From Leptospira alstonii serovar Sichuan str. 79601 (GTDB taxonomy: Bacteria > Spirochaetota > Leptospiria > Leptospirales > Leptospiraceae): a stretch of DNA of 64,000 nucleotides. The stretch covers positions 18,501-82,500 of the forward strand of contig NZ_ANIK01000003.1 of the NCBI RefSeq assembly GCF_000347175.1, given 5' to 3'. The first letter of the stretch is position 1, and each line of letters begins with the position of its first letter. Under the pieces are notes generated by a model. It did no database searches and had not been told where the DNA came from. It was given only the letters and a program-made list of their open reading frames with translations. Of this stretch, positions 18,690 to 37,188 are shown in pieces. Made by a program: the position numbers and the translations under genes.

Positions 18690-20389
18690 AAATCTCCTTC
18701 AGCCAGTTTCAAGCCGATAATCAAAAATAAGAGCAACACGACGGTTGCGGAAGAAAATGCAAGATTGATCGAAATCGTTTCCTCATCGGCTTCGTTGACT
18801 TGCGTTTTAAACGTATCCAACAATCTCACGATTCCGTTTAGGATCGCTTCGTCCAACTTCGAACTTCCGTTTTCATTCGTGAAATACCTTCCCAAAGAAC
18901 CGATCAGCGGATCGGAAATTCCATTCGAAGGAATCGCCACATCGGCCCCTTTGTAATTCCCGCCGCAATCCCAGAGTTTTCTTCGTTCTATTTTCGTTCT
19001 CAAACCGAATACTCCGACGACAAGAATCGTCAAAAATCCGATCAGGTTTACGCTCGCCAAACCGCGATACCAGTTCTCATCCAACCAATCTTTGGTGGGG
19101 GAATGATAGAACGTATAAGCGGAAATTCCAAGAGAGATCGCGAGAATTAAAGACCCGCTTAAGATCAATGAATATCGAACCAGCCGCGGAGGAACATTCT
19201 CCGTCCAATTCGTCCTAGGTCTGGAAATGACCATTCCCAAAAAGATTCTCAAATGGCCGACCGCACCCAATGCCAAACCCGACGAAACCAATATCAAAAG
19301 AGGGAGAATCAGAATCGCACTTTGTCCCGGAATTTCCAAAACACCCGCAACAAGTTTGACAAACGTCGCCTCGGTAAGAAAACCCGTCGTTCCGGGTAAC
19401 GCGAGAAAACTAATGGTTCCTAAACTTAACAATGCGGTGGAAAGTCCGGAATTTTTTCCGATTCCCGTATTCTGATCTATATTAGAACTTCCTGAAAGTC
19501 TAATAAGGTAACCGATGGATAGGAATTGAAACGTCTTACTGATGCTATGATGAATGAGCGAGATAAAGAAAAGAAAGGAAAAGGATACGCTCAAAACCTT
19601 GAGTCCTTCCACGTTGCTGTCCTTCCACAATGCGGAAAGTAACAAACACAACATTAGAAAATTCGTATTTTCAACCGTGCTGTAAGCGATCGCCTTTCTT
19701 ACGTCTTTTGCAAATACGGAACTAAGTCCCGCCCACAAAACGCCGAATCCGGCCAATGGAATCAGTATCTTTATGATCACCGAGTTTCCGATCCAAGGAA
19801 CGACGAGTTGGTGAAAAAGAATCAAGGGAAGATTGACTAAAACTCCCGAATACGCCGCCGACGCGTGCGGCGGAGCCCCGGCGTGGACTTCCGGAAGCCA
19901 AAAGTGGAGTCCGAAAAATTCCGCCTTAACCAACAAACCTAACACAAGGAAGAATTTTCCAAGGTCGTCGTCCGGAGAATAAATCCAATAGGTGAAACAT
20001 AAAATTCCGACCCCGCTCGCAAGTAACAGCGCGATAAAACTTTTTGCGGACGAAGAGGTCCAATTTTCTCCCTGATAAAGAAGAAATCCGCTAACCGTGG
20101 ATAATTCCCAAAACAAAACCAACCAGATCGTCTTTCCCGCAAAAAAACAAAGTCCCGTACTCAAAAAGAATACGGCATATCCCAAAAGGACCGTTTTCTT
20201 TTTGAGTCGTTCGTATCCGCCTACGAATACGGAGATAATCAGACCGACTATTGCTTGGAGACTCAAGCCGATGAGAATAGCGCTGTCCTGGTCGAAAAAA
20301 TTCTTACCGAGCGCTTTACCGATTAGGAAAGGAGCGATAAGACTCATCAAGACGAGTAAATAGGATAAAATTACCATCGATATATTCAA
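18656..20389 (-). CDS. HyfB/NuoL-like proton-pumping membrane subunit
   Basis: 577 residues with about 15-16 membrane helices. Conserved pump elements: LFWELSTVSGFLL (TM5 glutamate, about residue 94), LVKAEFFGLHFWLPEVHAGAPPHASA (lysine about residue 152, written here in part) and the histidine-containing helices after it. HyfB of E. coli is about 670 residues, so this is compact. The C-terminal stretch after the last pump helix (about residues 460-577) contains a loop with CGGNYKGADV, as seen in HyfB-like proteins. It sits 10 bases downstream of the outer-membrane barrel gene. Confidence 0.85.
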   Translation of the reverse strand: MNISMVILSYLLVLMSLIAPFLIGKALGKNFFDQDSAILIGLSLQAIVGLIISVFVGGYERLKKKTVLLGYAVFFLSTGLCFFAGKTIWLVLFWELSTVSGFLLYQGENWTSSSAKSFIALLLASGVGILCFTYWIYSPDDDLGKFFLVLGLLVKAEFFGLHFWLPEVHAGAPPHASAAYSGVLVNLPLILFHQLVVPWIGNSVIIKILIPLAGFGVLWAGLSSVFAKDVRKAIAYSTVENTNFLMLCLLLSALWKDSNVEGLKVLSVSFSFLFFISLIHHSISKTFQFLSIGYLIRLSGSSNIDQNTGIGKNSGLSTALLSLGTISFLALPGTTGFLTEATFVKLVAGVLEIPGQSAILILPLLILVSSGLALGAVGHLRIFLGMVISRPRTNWTENVPPRLVRYSLILSGSLILAISLGISAYTFYHSPTKDWLDENWYRGLASVNLIGFLTILVVGVFGLRTKIERRKLWDCGGNYKGADVAIPSNGISDPLIGSLGRYFTNENGSSKLDEAILNGIVRLLDTFKTQVNEADEETISINLAFSSATVVLLLFLIIGLKLAEGDLWKLFLDTLTR

Positions 20390-20399
20390 TCTCCTTTAT

Positions 20400-22367
<1,968 letters not shown>

Positions 22368-22416
22368 AAATCTACCCTAATTGATTCAGTTAAACTTAAG
22401 AAAGAGCGCTAAACTT

Positions 22417-24075
22417 TTACCAAGCCACGTTCTTTCTTCCGGAAGAAGGGTGATTGGAAAGGGGTTTTAATTTTTCCAAACCGACGAGTTCGAACTTTCC
22501 GCCTTCCTCTTCGTACTTTTCGGAGAACGTCAGTAAATTTTCCATCACGGAATGATCGACCAGCAGAATCCCCGACAAATCAATTTGTACGTTTTTACTT
22601 TTCGGAATACTATATAATACTTTTCTAATGGATATAAAATTCAGGAATATCGCCAAGCCGTAGAATTCGATTCTAATTTTTTGATTGGTTTCATGAATTT
22701 CGGATCTAATTCTGAAAAAATCATTCAAAGTAATTCCCTTAGGCAGAATGATATTCAAGATATGTATCGCGAACTTTGCGACAACACCGGCAAATATACC
22801 CACCAAGAGATCGTCCGCGATCGTGAAATAGATCGTAATAAAAAAGAGAAATACTTGGTCCATTCCCACTTTCCAAGTTTTCTTAAGCTCGGGAATCGCA
22901 AGTCGGTAACCCGTAACCATAAGAATCGCCGCGAGCGAAGCAAGCGGAATCATCCTCGCGATACCGGGCAGAACCAAAATGAAAATGAGGAGAAAGGCTC
23001 CGTGGAAAAAATTGGACCATCGGGTTTTAGCCCCGTTATGGATGTTGGCGGAACTTCTCACGACTTCCGCGATAATCGGCAGTCCTCCGATCAAACCCAG
23101 GACAAAGTTCCCCACACCTTTTGAAAAAAGATCCCTGTTGAGATCGGAATTCCTTCTATAAGGATCCAGCTTATCGACCGCGGCCACAGTAAGCTGAGAT
23201 TCCAAACTCGCGACGAGAAAGATGGCCATTACCTGAGAAAAGAATTCCACGGTGTTGACCCGGCTAAAATCCGGAAACGTAAATCCATCCAGGAAGTTTG
23301 CGGGAATGGAAACTAAACTTTTCGGTCCGACCGTAAATTCATTACCCAAAAGCGAGTACGTATGTTCGACGTTAAACTGAAATGCAACTCCCATTGCAAT
23401 CCCGAGGCTCGCGACAACCAAGGGTCCCGGTATTTTTTTCAGTTTGGCATTCGGAAGAAAAGGAATACCCACCAAGACGATAATACTGATAAATCCGACG
23501 ATCGCAATCTCTGGATTGAGATGGACTAAACCGATCGGGAGTTCTTTTATCAATCCAATGATCGATTTTGTCGCCGGAGCATAACCCACAGCCGTAAAAA
23601 ACTGCTTGAGAAAAATGATAACCCCGATTGCGGCCAACATCCCGTGGATCACCGCGGAAGGAAAGATCGTAGCCAATACCCCCGCTCTCATAAAACTGAA
23701 GAATATCTGCAAAGCCCCGGCAATCACGGTGGCGGCTAACGTGTATTTGAATCCCGCAGCCAGATCTCCGTGACCGAGCGTTTCAATAGATCCGAGAACG
23801 ATGACGATCAAACCCGCAGCGGGACCGTTAATCGTTATATAAGAACCGCCTAAGATCGAAACTAAAAGTCCGCCGACGATACCCGATAAAATTCCCGCCA
23901 TCGGAGGAGCTCCCGATGCGATTGCGATACCGATACAAAGCGGAAGTGCGATTAGAAAGATGATAAAACCGGAAAGGATATCCGATTTCCAATTTTCCAG
24001 AAGACCCGGAAGAAAATCCTTCGGAGTAACAAGTTTTGCTTCTCCGGCATGAGTTGATTTTTTTAATGATTCCAT
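22417..24075 (-). CDS. SulP family anion transporter with STAS domain
   Basis: 552 residues. About 10-14 membrane helices, with the SLC26/SulP hallmarks IALPLCIGIAIASGAPPMAG (about residues 42-61), GGSYITINGPAAGLIVIVLG (NGPAxGL) and QLTVAAVDKLDP. A C-terminal STAS-like domain (about 440-540) includes VQIDLSGILLVDHSVMENL. SulP proteins carry sulfate, bicarbonate, or other anions with Na+ or H+. The branch with DHSVMEN in the STAS domain includes many putative bicarbonate transporters, but no carbonic anhydrase is in the window and the substrate is open. It is the first clear gene of the operon; a small membrane protein gene lies 61 bases upstream. Confidence 0.9.
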   Translation of the reverse strand: MESLKKSTHAGEAKLVTPKDFLPGLLENWKSDILSGFIIFLIALPLCIGIAIASGAPPMAGILSGIVGGLLVSILGGSYITINGPAAGLIVIVLGSIETLGHGDLAAGFKYTLAATVIAGALQIFFSFMRAGVLATIFPSAVIHGMLAAIGVIIFLKQFFTAVGYAPATKSIIGLIKELPIGLVHLNPEIAIVGFISIIVLVGIPFLPNAKLKKIPGPLVVASLGIAMGVAFQFNVEHTYSLLGNEFTVGPKSLVSIPANFLDGFTFPDFSRVNTVEFFSQVMAIFLVASLESQLTVAAVDKLDPYRRNSDLNRDLFSKGVGNFVLGLIGGLPIIAEVVRSSANIHNGAKTRWSNFFHGAFLLIFILVLPGIARMIPLASLAAILMVTGYRLAIPELKKTWKVGMDQVFLFFITIYFTIADDLLVGIFAGVVAKFAIHILNIILPKGITLNDFFRIRSEIHETNQKIRIEFYGLAIFLNFISIRKVLYSIPKSKNVQIDLSGILLVDHSVMENLLTFSEKYEEEGGKFELVGLEKLKPLSNHPSSGRKNVAW

Positions 24076-24136
24076 TAACTTATCCTAAATTTCAGAGTAA
24101 TCGAAAATTATTACCTGAAAACCTAAGCTAAGATTT

Positions 24137-24499
24137 TCAGGTAAACGGAAAGTATGGAGGCGGAATATTCAGTCTTTCAATTCTAAGAATATTCGATACC
24201 GAAAACGCACCACAATCGCAAAGAAACAATTCTCTAGTTTTAACGATCAGTAGATTGATAGAATTCGAAAGGGTAAGCGCCGAAAAAACGAGGAAGATAA
24301 CAAAAACAAATTCCAAAGATTGAATCTCGGATTCCGAAATGGACTCCGAAAATTCCACACCCGGATTTTTATCCAGATAGTTCGGATTCTGGACAACGCT
24401 GAAGGAAAAGATGATCAGAGAAAGAAAGGTGATGGTGAAAACAATCGATACCGCTATTTTTTTGGATAAAAACATAGAATGTCTAAACCGATCGTTCAT
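24137..24499 (-). CDS. Small two-helix membrane protein of unknown function
   Basis: About 120 residues from ATG 24499 (MNDRFRHSMFLSKK). Two hydrophobic segments: about residues 13-35 (IAVSIVFTITFLSLIIFSFSV) and about 65-85 (FVFVIFLVFSALTLSNSINLL), separated by an acidic loop that would face the periplasm. The C terminus contains CDCGAF and ends in a proline-rich PPPYFPFT. The open frame continues 20 codons upstream, but without a signal of coding. Just upstream of SulP in the same orientation, so it may be part of that operon. No family recognised. Confidence 0.5.
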   Translation of the reverse strand: MNDRFRHSMFLSKKIAVSIVFTITFLSLIIFSFSVVQNPNYLDKNPGVEFSESISESEIQSLEFVFVIFLVFSALTLSNSINLLIVKTRELFLCDCGAFSVSNILRIERLNIPPPYFPFT

Positions 24500-25026
24500 C
24501 TTTAAGCCAACCATTAGGTGAATCCAATTTGATGTCAACTGAAATCGATAGATTCCCAAAACTTACGCTTTCGAAAATTTTCCCGCCCGTACGAAAACTC
24601 CCGATCTCGATATTTTCAAAACAAGATCCATTCGAATGCACCGAACTCAAGGATCGAATCGTTTTACGCGGAGTCCTGACGATATTTTTTATTTTAGATA
24701 CGGATCAAAACCTGCTCCGAAAGGAACCCTCTTCGGCTACAATGACCGACCACGCAGAAAATCAATACGTGCGAAACGAATTTCGAAGTTTGCCGTAAAA
24801 CAATCTTTTATACCGACGATCACTGTCTTATCCGGAGATAGCGATCGAATGAAACTTCGAGATACTATCGAACGCCCATCTTTTTAAAAATAACCCGAAT
24901 CGGAATGAATTTATTACTTAAGCGATTTGATATAATTTGAATTTATAATATAATATTTCCCGATTTCGGAAAATCCGTTCTTTTGTGCGGTAAAATCGTT
25001 AAAAAAATATAATTTAGGAAATTTTA
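24500..25026. other. Intergenic region between divergent genes
   Basis: About 530 bases. It must hold the promoter of the SulP/complex I-like operon (minus) and of the FecR lipoprotein (plus). An AT-rich block at 24915-25020 with TATAATTTGA- and TATAAT-type boxes (24930-24960 and about 25008-25013) is promoter-like. A plus-strand ORF at 24529-24798 (89 codons) has no recognisable features and is not called. Confidence 0.5.
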
Positions 25027-26187
25027 ATGCAAGTAAGAGTTGTTTCAATCCTTCTTCTTTTCTTTCTCATATCGAATTCGAGTTTCTCCTGCCGTTTTAT
25101 TTCGTCCCTGTTCACCAAAAACGAACGTGTTTCTTCGGGTATGGTCGTAATCTTTCAAAGCGGCGATGTCGAAATCACAAGGAACGAAAAAAAATTACGA
25201 TCAACCCCGGGCCTGATCCTGCAAGAGAACGATCTCGTCCGAACGTCTTCCGGATCGATCGATATTCAAACCGCAAACGGAGAGTTGATCCGCGTAAGGC
25301 CCTACGCCAAACTTACGTTAAAAAGTATTTCCGACGATCAACACGGAGAAACAAATCTTTATGTACAAGCCGGCGAATTGCTGGTTAAAACTAACAAGCT
25401 CAAAACGAACAAATCCTTTTTCATTTCCACTCCGACCACCGTTGCGGGCGTTCGAGGAACGACGTTCTCATTCGAACTTACGAAGGGAAAATCCCCGAAA
25501 GTAAAAGTTTACGAAGGCTCGGTCGCGATCGCTTTCAAAATTCCGAAGGAAATCCTTGAAGTCGACAAAGCGAAGGACGAAGAACTCTATAAGGAATTTA
25601 TAACGTTCTTGGAGAAGAACGAGATCGTTTTAGAAGACGGAGAGGCCTCGTACGTAAAACCGAATATCGATCAGATGATCCAACTCGTTTTGACAAGAAT
25701 GGAAAACAACGAAGATATTTCTAAGGAGTTCGACACGATTCGGAAAATCGGAAATCGCGACCTTCAAAAGACCGCTTTTGTCGAAACTCCTCAAGAAAAC
25801 GCGGAGATAGAAACTCTAGTCCAAGCGGATTCGAATCTGATTGAGAAAGCCTTAAACGAACAAAATCCGGATTCGACTCAACCGACGATTTCTTCCATTT
25901 CTTCCGAAATTCAACAAGACCAAAATTCCAAACTGGATCAGGCCCTGCACGATATCCAAACCAAGGCGGAAGCGAACGGTTTTAATAACGAGGTTAAAAT
26001 TCGGGAATACTACAACGTTCTTGAAATCGTCGTGAAATCCGACGGCACGAAACTTTCAGGAGCGATCATTACTCAAATCGGGGACAAGTTGATTCTCCAT
26101 ACTCCGAGCGGAGTGATTCGTCTTAACAAAAACGATATCGATTACGTCGATTATCAATCTTTTCGGATCAGAACTAAAACGAAGTAA
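25027..26187 (+). CDS. FecR-domain lipoprotein
   Basis: 386 residues with a lipoprotein signal peptide; the spirochaetal lipobox SNSSFSC places the acylated Cys at about residue 22. A FecR domain spans about residues 40-165, with the typical STPTTVAGVRGTTFSFEL ending. In Leptospira such FecR lipoproteins are common and usually not tied to FecI-type sigma factors; their role is unknown, perhaps peptidoglycan or envelope sensing. The C-terminal half is acidic and helical (about 190-310), followed by a small beta-rich tail. AGGAAA before the ATG is a reasonable ribosome-binding site. Stands alone, 118 bases before purT. Confidence 0.8.
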   Translation: MQVRVVSILLLFFLISNSSFSCRFISSLFTKNERVSSGMVVIFQSGDVEITRNEKKLRSTPGLILQENDLVRTSSGSIDIQTANGELIRVRPYAKLTLKSISDDQHGETNLYVQAGELLVKTNKLKTNKSFFISTPTTVAGVRGTTFSFELTKGKSPKVKVYEGSVAIAFKIPKEILEVDKAKDEELYKEFITFLEKNEIVLEDGEASYVKPNIDQMIQLVLTRMENNEDISKEFDTIRKIGNRDLQKTAFVETPQENAEIETLVQADSNLIEKALNEQNPDSTQPTISSISSEIQQDQNSKLDQALHDIQTKAEANGFNNEVKIREYYNVLEIVVKSDGTKLSGAIITQIGDKLILHTPSGVIRLNKNDIDYVDYQSFRIRTKTK

Positions 26188-26305
26188 GACCTAAAAAAAC
26201 CTTTTACTTTCTTTCGAAACTCCGAGCGGGAACAGATAACTATTTTGAGACGGATTCGTATTTTCTTTTTGATCTTTCAAACGATCCTTCCAATCTGTCG
26301 GTAAG

Positions 26306-29883
<3,578 letters not shown>

Positions 29884-29934
29884 TTTGTTCGCTATTGAGA
29901 CCCTAAGAATTTCGGAAACAATCAGAAAACTGAA

Positions 29935-29972
<38 letters not shown>

Positions 29973-29989
29973 CGCAAGAGAGTGGGTTT

Positions 29990-30781
<792 letters not shown>

Positions 30782-30790
30782 ACCCTTTGT

Positions 30791-31162
30791 TTAAAGTTTA
30801 TATTCCATCTTTTTAATCACGCCTTTCTTATCGATCGTAAGTTTGATGAACTTCGTATCTTCCGTGATCGACGCGGGTCTTTCAGTCAGAGTTTTATAAG
30901 AATTCTTTTGATAATCGGTGGAAACCAAGTACCATTCCAAGACCGCGCCGTCTTGCGTGTTCAGTTCCACGGACGGAGTTCCCAAAACTGCTTCCGCTTT
31001 GATTCGTTTGTCTCCTTCTTTTATCATTCCGACTTCGAACGTTCTGATATCGGAGTTAGGTTGAAACTCTTGTCTAGGAGGTTGTTTTTTATCTTCGGAA
31101 CTGCAAAAAGAAAGCGCCGAGATACAAGTTAAGATCAAAAGTGCCGAAAAAATTTTTTTCAT
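30791..31162 (-). CDS. Small lipoprotein of unknown function
   Basis: 123 residues from ATG 31162 (MKKIFSALLILTCISALSFCSSED), lipobox LSFC with Cys at about residue 20. The longer frame to 31273 adds 37 residues in front of the signal peptide and is not used. The mature part resembles SmpA/BamE-like small proteins (VGMIKEGDKRIKAEAVLGTPS... and W-Y-L-V), a fold involved in outer-membrane assembly, but the match is only suggestive. Converges with the upstream lipoprotein gene. Confidence 0.6.
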   Translation of the reverse strand: MKKIFSALLILTCISALSFCSSEDKKQPPRQEFQPNSDIRTFEVGMIKEGDKRIKAEAVLGTPSVELNTQDGAVLEWYLVSTDYQKNSYKTLTERPASITEDTKFIKLTIDKKGVIKKMEYKL

Positions 31163-31290
31163 CGTAATCTTCCCTAAGTTTGGATTTTGATCCACGACTA
31201 TGATTCTTATTTTTGATCTGTCGAGAGTAAAAATCGAAGTAAAGTTCAAAAAATTCTTCTTTATCCTTATCAAAGAATCATCATGGTCGC

Positions 31291-32244
31291 ATGAACGAGA
31301 AAGGCGTTTCCATAAAAACGATCTTAGTGACCGGCGGTAGCGGTTCCCTGGGCCTAATACTCGTTCCGGAATTGCTCAAAACTTACAGAGCGGTTTGTAT
31401 CGGAAGAAAACTTTCCTCCTTTCCGGATACGATTCGATTTCATTCCAATTTTGTTTTTTACGAAGTCGATCTTGAAAACGATTCGGAAATTTCCCTCAAT
31501 GAAAAACCGGAATTCATCGTTCATCTTGCGGGAAAGGTCAGCGGTGAAGCGGATACTTTGGAAGAGTATAGAAGAGGAAACGAACTTTCGACCCGAAAAA
31601 TTCTTCAATTCGCTTCCAAAAATCGGACGACGAGAATTTTATTTTCGAGTTCCTCTTCCGTTTACGGATTTTCGAATCGACCGGTTACCGAAACATCGGC
31701 GTTAAACGGAAATACGTTTTACGCGATTTCAAAAATTGAATGCGAATCTCTGGTGCGAAAATCCAAAAACCCTTTTGTAATTCTCAGAATCGCATCGGTT
31801 TACGGGCCCACCAATAAAAGTTTTTTGAATAAACTTCTGAAATTATTTCGATACGGAATTCTTCTTTATTCCGGAAATCCGAACTTTAAAAAATCCATGG
31901 TTCATTCTTCCGACGTAGTCGCCGCCATTTTAATAATATTACAAAAATGGAATAAATCATCCGGAAAAGTATTCAACGTCGCCCATCCGAGAGCCTTATC
32001 TTCCAAAGACGTAGAAATTCTTTTTTTAAAACTGAAACCCGGAAAAATTTTTCTCCGATTGAAACTCAAAGGTTGGATTCTTTTTTTATTCAACCTCGTT
32101 AACAAACTTTTAACAAAATTTACAAATAAGAAAATCAATTTGGAATACATCCAAGAATCTTCGATCGTCGTCTCGGATCAAATTCAAAAAGAATTGGGTT
32201 TTCGGTTTAAAACCGACTTCGAAGAAGGCATTCGTTTCGAGTAG
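31291..32244 (+). CDS. NAD-dependent epimerase/dehydratase
   Basis: 317 residues of the extended SDR (NAD-dependent epimerase) type. NAD-binding motif TGGSGSLGLILVPELL (about residues 14-29), FSSSSSVYG and the catalytic Y-x3-K in FYAISKIECESL (about 146-157). The family uses nucleotide sugars; the specific sugar cannot be predicted. It lacks neighbours in sugar metabolism. Start at 31291, 17 bases past the -strand ATG region of the small lipoprotein. Confidence 0.8.
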   Translation: MNEKGVSIKTILVTGGSGSLGLILVPELLKTYRAVCIGRKLSSFPDTIRFHSNFVFYEVDLENDSEISLNEKPEFIVHLAGKVSGEADTLEEYRRGNELSTRKILQFASKNRTTRILFSSSSSVYGFSNRPVTETSALNGNTFYAISKIECESLVRKSKNPFVILRIASVYGPTNKSFLNKLLKLFRYGILLYSGNPNFKKSMVHSSDVVAAILIILQKWNKSSGKVFNVAHPRALSSKDVEILFLKLKPGKIFLRLKLKGWILFLFNLVNKLLTKFTNKKINLEYIQESSIVVSDQIQKELGFRFKTDFEEGIRFE

Positions 32245-32343
32245 GGAAGATCTAGCGACTCCGCACTAAGTTGAGAAAGATTTTGGAATCAAAACGATCC
32301 AAAGAGGGATTTTTGCGGGAATTCCCATAAAAGGAAGATTTGT

Positions 32344-32386
32344 TACTTGCAAAAATTATGATTTTCTGATATTAGAAAATCTCCCG
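32344..32386 (-). repeat. Terminator-like dispersed hairpin, copy 2
   Basis: Read on the minus strand it lies 45 bases after the stop of the OhrR-like gene and forms the best hairpin of the family: GATTTTCT - AATATC - AGAAAATC, perfect 8-base arms, followed by ATAATTTTTGC. This fits an intrinsic terminator of the peroxidase-regulator unit. Confidence 0.55.
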
Positions 32387-32430
32387 GCTTTCTACCGATT
32401 TCGCAACTCAAATCCCTTTGAACAAAAAAC

Positions 32431-32871
<441 letters not shown>

Positions 32872-32909
32872 AAAAAGCTCGTCTCATCTGCCCGAGGCGG
32901 GACCCATTT

Positions 32910-33395
<486 letters not shown>

Positions 33396-33411
33396 TTCAA
33401 TCTCCATTTAG

Positions 33412-33423
33412 ATTGTGCACAAT
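33412..33423. promoter_or_regulatory. Palindromic candidate operator ATTGTGCACAAT
   Basis: A perfect 12-base palindrome 16 bases upstream of the peroxidase ATG, next to a very AT-rich stretch with TATAAA-like boxes on the minus strand (about 33425-33440). ATTG-N4-CAAT palindromes are typical MarR/OhrR operators. Binding by the downstream OhrR-like protein is an inference. Confidence 0.5.
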
Positions 33424-33570
33424 TTAATTTTATAAAATATAAATTTTTTATTTTAGTCAAGAGAATTTTTACGGCTATTCCCAAAACTCGATTTTTCCAT
33501 TACAAAACGAGCCGAAATCTTATATCGATTTTTTAGTAAACCCCCCGCGCAAAGGATCGCAAGATAAATC

Positions 33571-33586
33571 TGTCGGAATTCCGACA
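33571..33586. repeat. Dispersed palindrome, copy 2 (TGTCGGAATTCCGACA)
   Basis: Perfect 8-base arms without a loop, preceded by CAAGATAAATC. Same family as 3567-3586 (CAAGATAAA then CTTGTCGGAACTCCGACAAG). Confidence 0.6.
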
Positions 33587-33651
33587 ATCCTCTGTGAAAA
33601 GATCGGCCCCACCCTGATTTTGGGTGGAGGGGAGAGGAGGCGGGAAAATTT

Positions 33652-33719
<68 letters not shown>

Positions 33720-33846
33720 TGCATATTAGATGTTAGGGACGAGTGGATAGGAATTAGGAACAGCTGTATGTTATGTACGTAAAGTCCTTACCCCTAAACC
33801 CTATTCACTAACTCCTTGAAAAGTCGGAACACCCACAAAAATCCCC

Positions 33847-34018
33847 GCGCAAAGGATCGAAGCGAGGTCAAGTTATTGGGTTTTAAAATCCCATCCCGTG
33901 ATCGGATCGTTTTGCAATAACTTGACCAGAGCAGAGAGCCTGGTGGTCGGGCGGTTTTAAAAAGGCTTTCTTTTTATCGAAATGTTTAGCCCGACCATGC
34001 GCCCGAATCCTTTTTTTT
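33847..34018 (+). ncRNA. Structured RNA candidate, copy A (Flavo-1-like)
   Basis: 5' conserved block AAAGGATCGAAGCGAG, then stem 1 GGTCAAGTTATTG (33866-33878) / CAATAACTTGACC (33915-33927), 13 perfect pairs, then a conserved linker AGAGCAGAGAGCCTGGT (33928-33944), then stem 2 TGGTCGGGC (33944-33952) / GCCCGACCA (33989-33997), and a T8 run at 34011-34018. Copy B at 51873-52015 has the same conserved blocks but different stem sequences that still pair. The layout (GGATxGAAGCGG ... ATAGCGGAGAGCCCGG) is what I remember of the Flavo-1 RNA motif, reported mainly from Bacteroidetes and also in spirochaetes. Confidence 0.6.
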
Positions 34019-34058
34019 AAGGTGTTGATTTTTTAAAAGAAAGGTTAGAATCGATCCT

Positions 34059-34823
<765 letters not shown>

Positions 34824-34937
34824 GGAGAAAAGTCTAAGTGTTTTAACGTAAATTCGGCCTAAGAAATTCTGGGTCTAAACGACGATTTGTGTTCAAATTG
34901 ATGTTACCCTATTATGTAGGAATCAGTAGGATAAAAA

Positions 34938-36734
<1,797 letters not shown>

Positions 36735-36889
36735 AGGCGCTCTTTTTTATAAAACACGGCGCTTCACCCGAGTAATAGAAGAATGTTCGATCTTATAAAA
36801 AATACTCAATAAATTATTTCGAATCGAATCCAAAAAATGCGATTCTACAAAAAATAGATCCGTACAATCGGTTTTTCTTTGTCTTTTAG

Positions 36890-37023
36890 GCTTAGTTCGG
36901 TGGATATGTTCATTATTGGAAACTTTTCCGTTTTGAACCGGCCTATACCGCTCAAAACGGAAAATCCAATTCTCTTCACTATTCTCTTCGGAGCGGCTTT
37001 TTACAGAGCCGCTCCGATTTTTT
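36890..37023 (+). ncRNA. Candidate small RNA with long hairpin and intrinsic terminator
   Basis: A long hairpin at 36916-36969: TTGGA-(AAC bulge)-TTTTCCGTTTTGA pairs with TCAAAACGGAAAA-TCCAA, 18 base pairs around a 15-base loop ACCGGCCTATACCGC. It is followed by 18 unpaired bases and a GC-rich terminator hairpin (36988-37017) with T6. TTGTCT (36881-36886) and TATGTT/GATATG (about 36903-36909) could be the -35/-10 boxes, giving a transcript of roughly 110-115 nt. No ORF. It could instead be an unusual 3' end of the antiporter mRNA, but the gap of 180 bases argues against that. Boundaries at the 5' end are estimates. Confidence 0.55.
36988..37023 (+). terminator. Strong intrinsic terminator
   Basis: TCGGAGCGGCT (36988-36998) pairs perfectly with AGCCGCTCCGA (37007-37017), loop TTTTACAG, followed by TTTTTT. 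It ends the small RNA and any readthrough from the antiporter gene. Confidence 0.85.
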
Positions 37024-37188
37024 AAAATATCTTCCGCTTCGAAAATACTTTATCCTTTTTTAAAGTAGTTTGTATTTGTTTTCTTTTTTTATATTTAGCA
37101 ATGAGCAAAATTACGGAAGATTATACTTTGGCATTTAAATATTTTGATGAACCGTTTGATTGATTCTGTCGAATTCAATTCAAAAACC
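37024..37188. other. AT-rich spacer
   Basis: About 165 bases between the terminator and the end of the minus-strand lipoprotein gene. No ORF or structure recognised. Confidence 0.4.

Noticed and set aside
24529..24798. 89-codon plus-strand ORF before the FecR gene
   Set aside because: No recognisable motif, overlaps the upstream end of the small membrane-protein frame on the other strand, and amino-acid use is unlike its neighbours.
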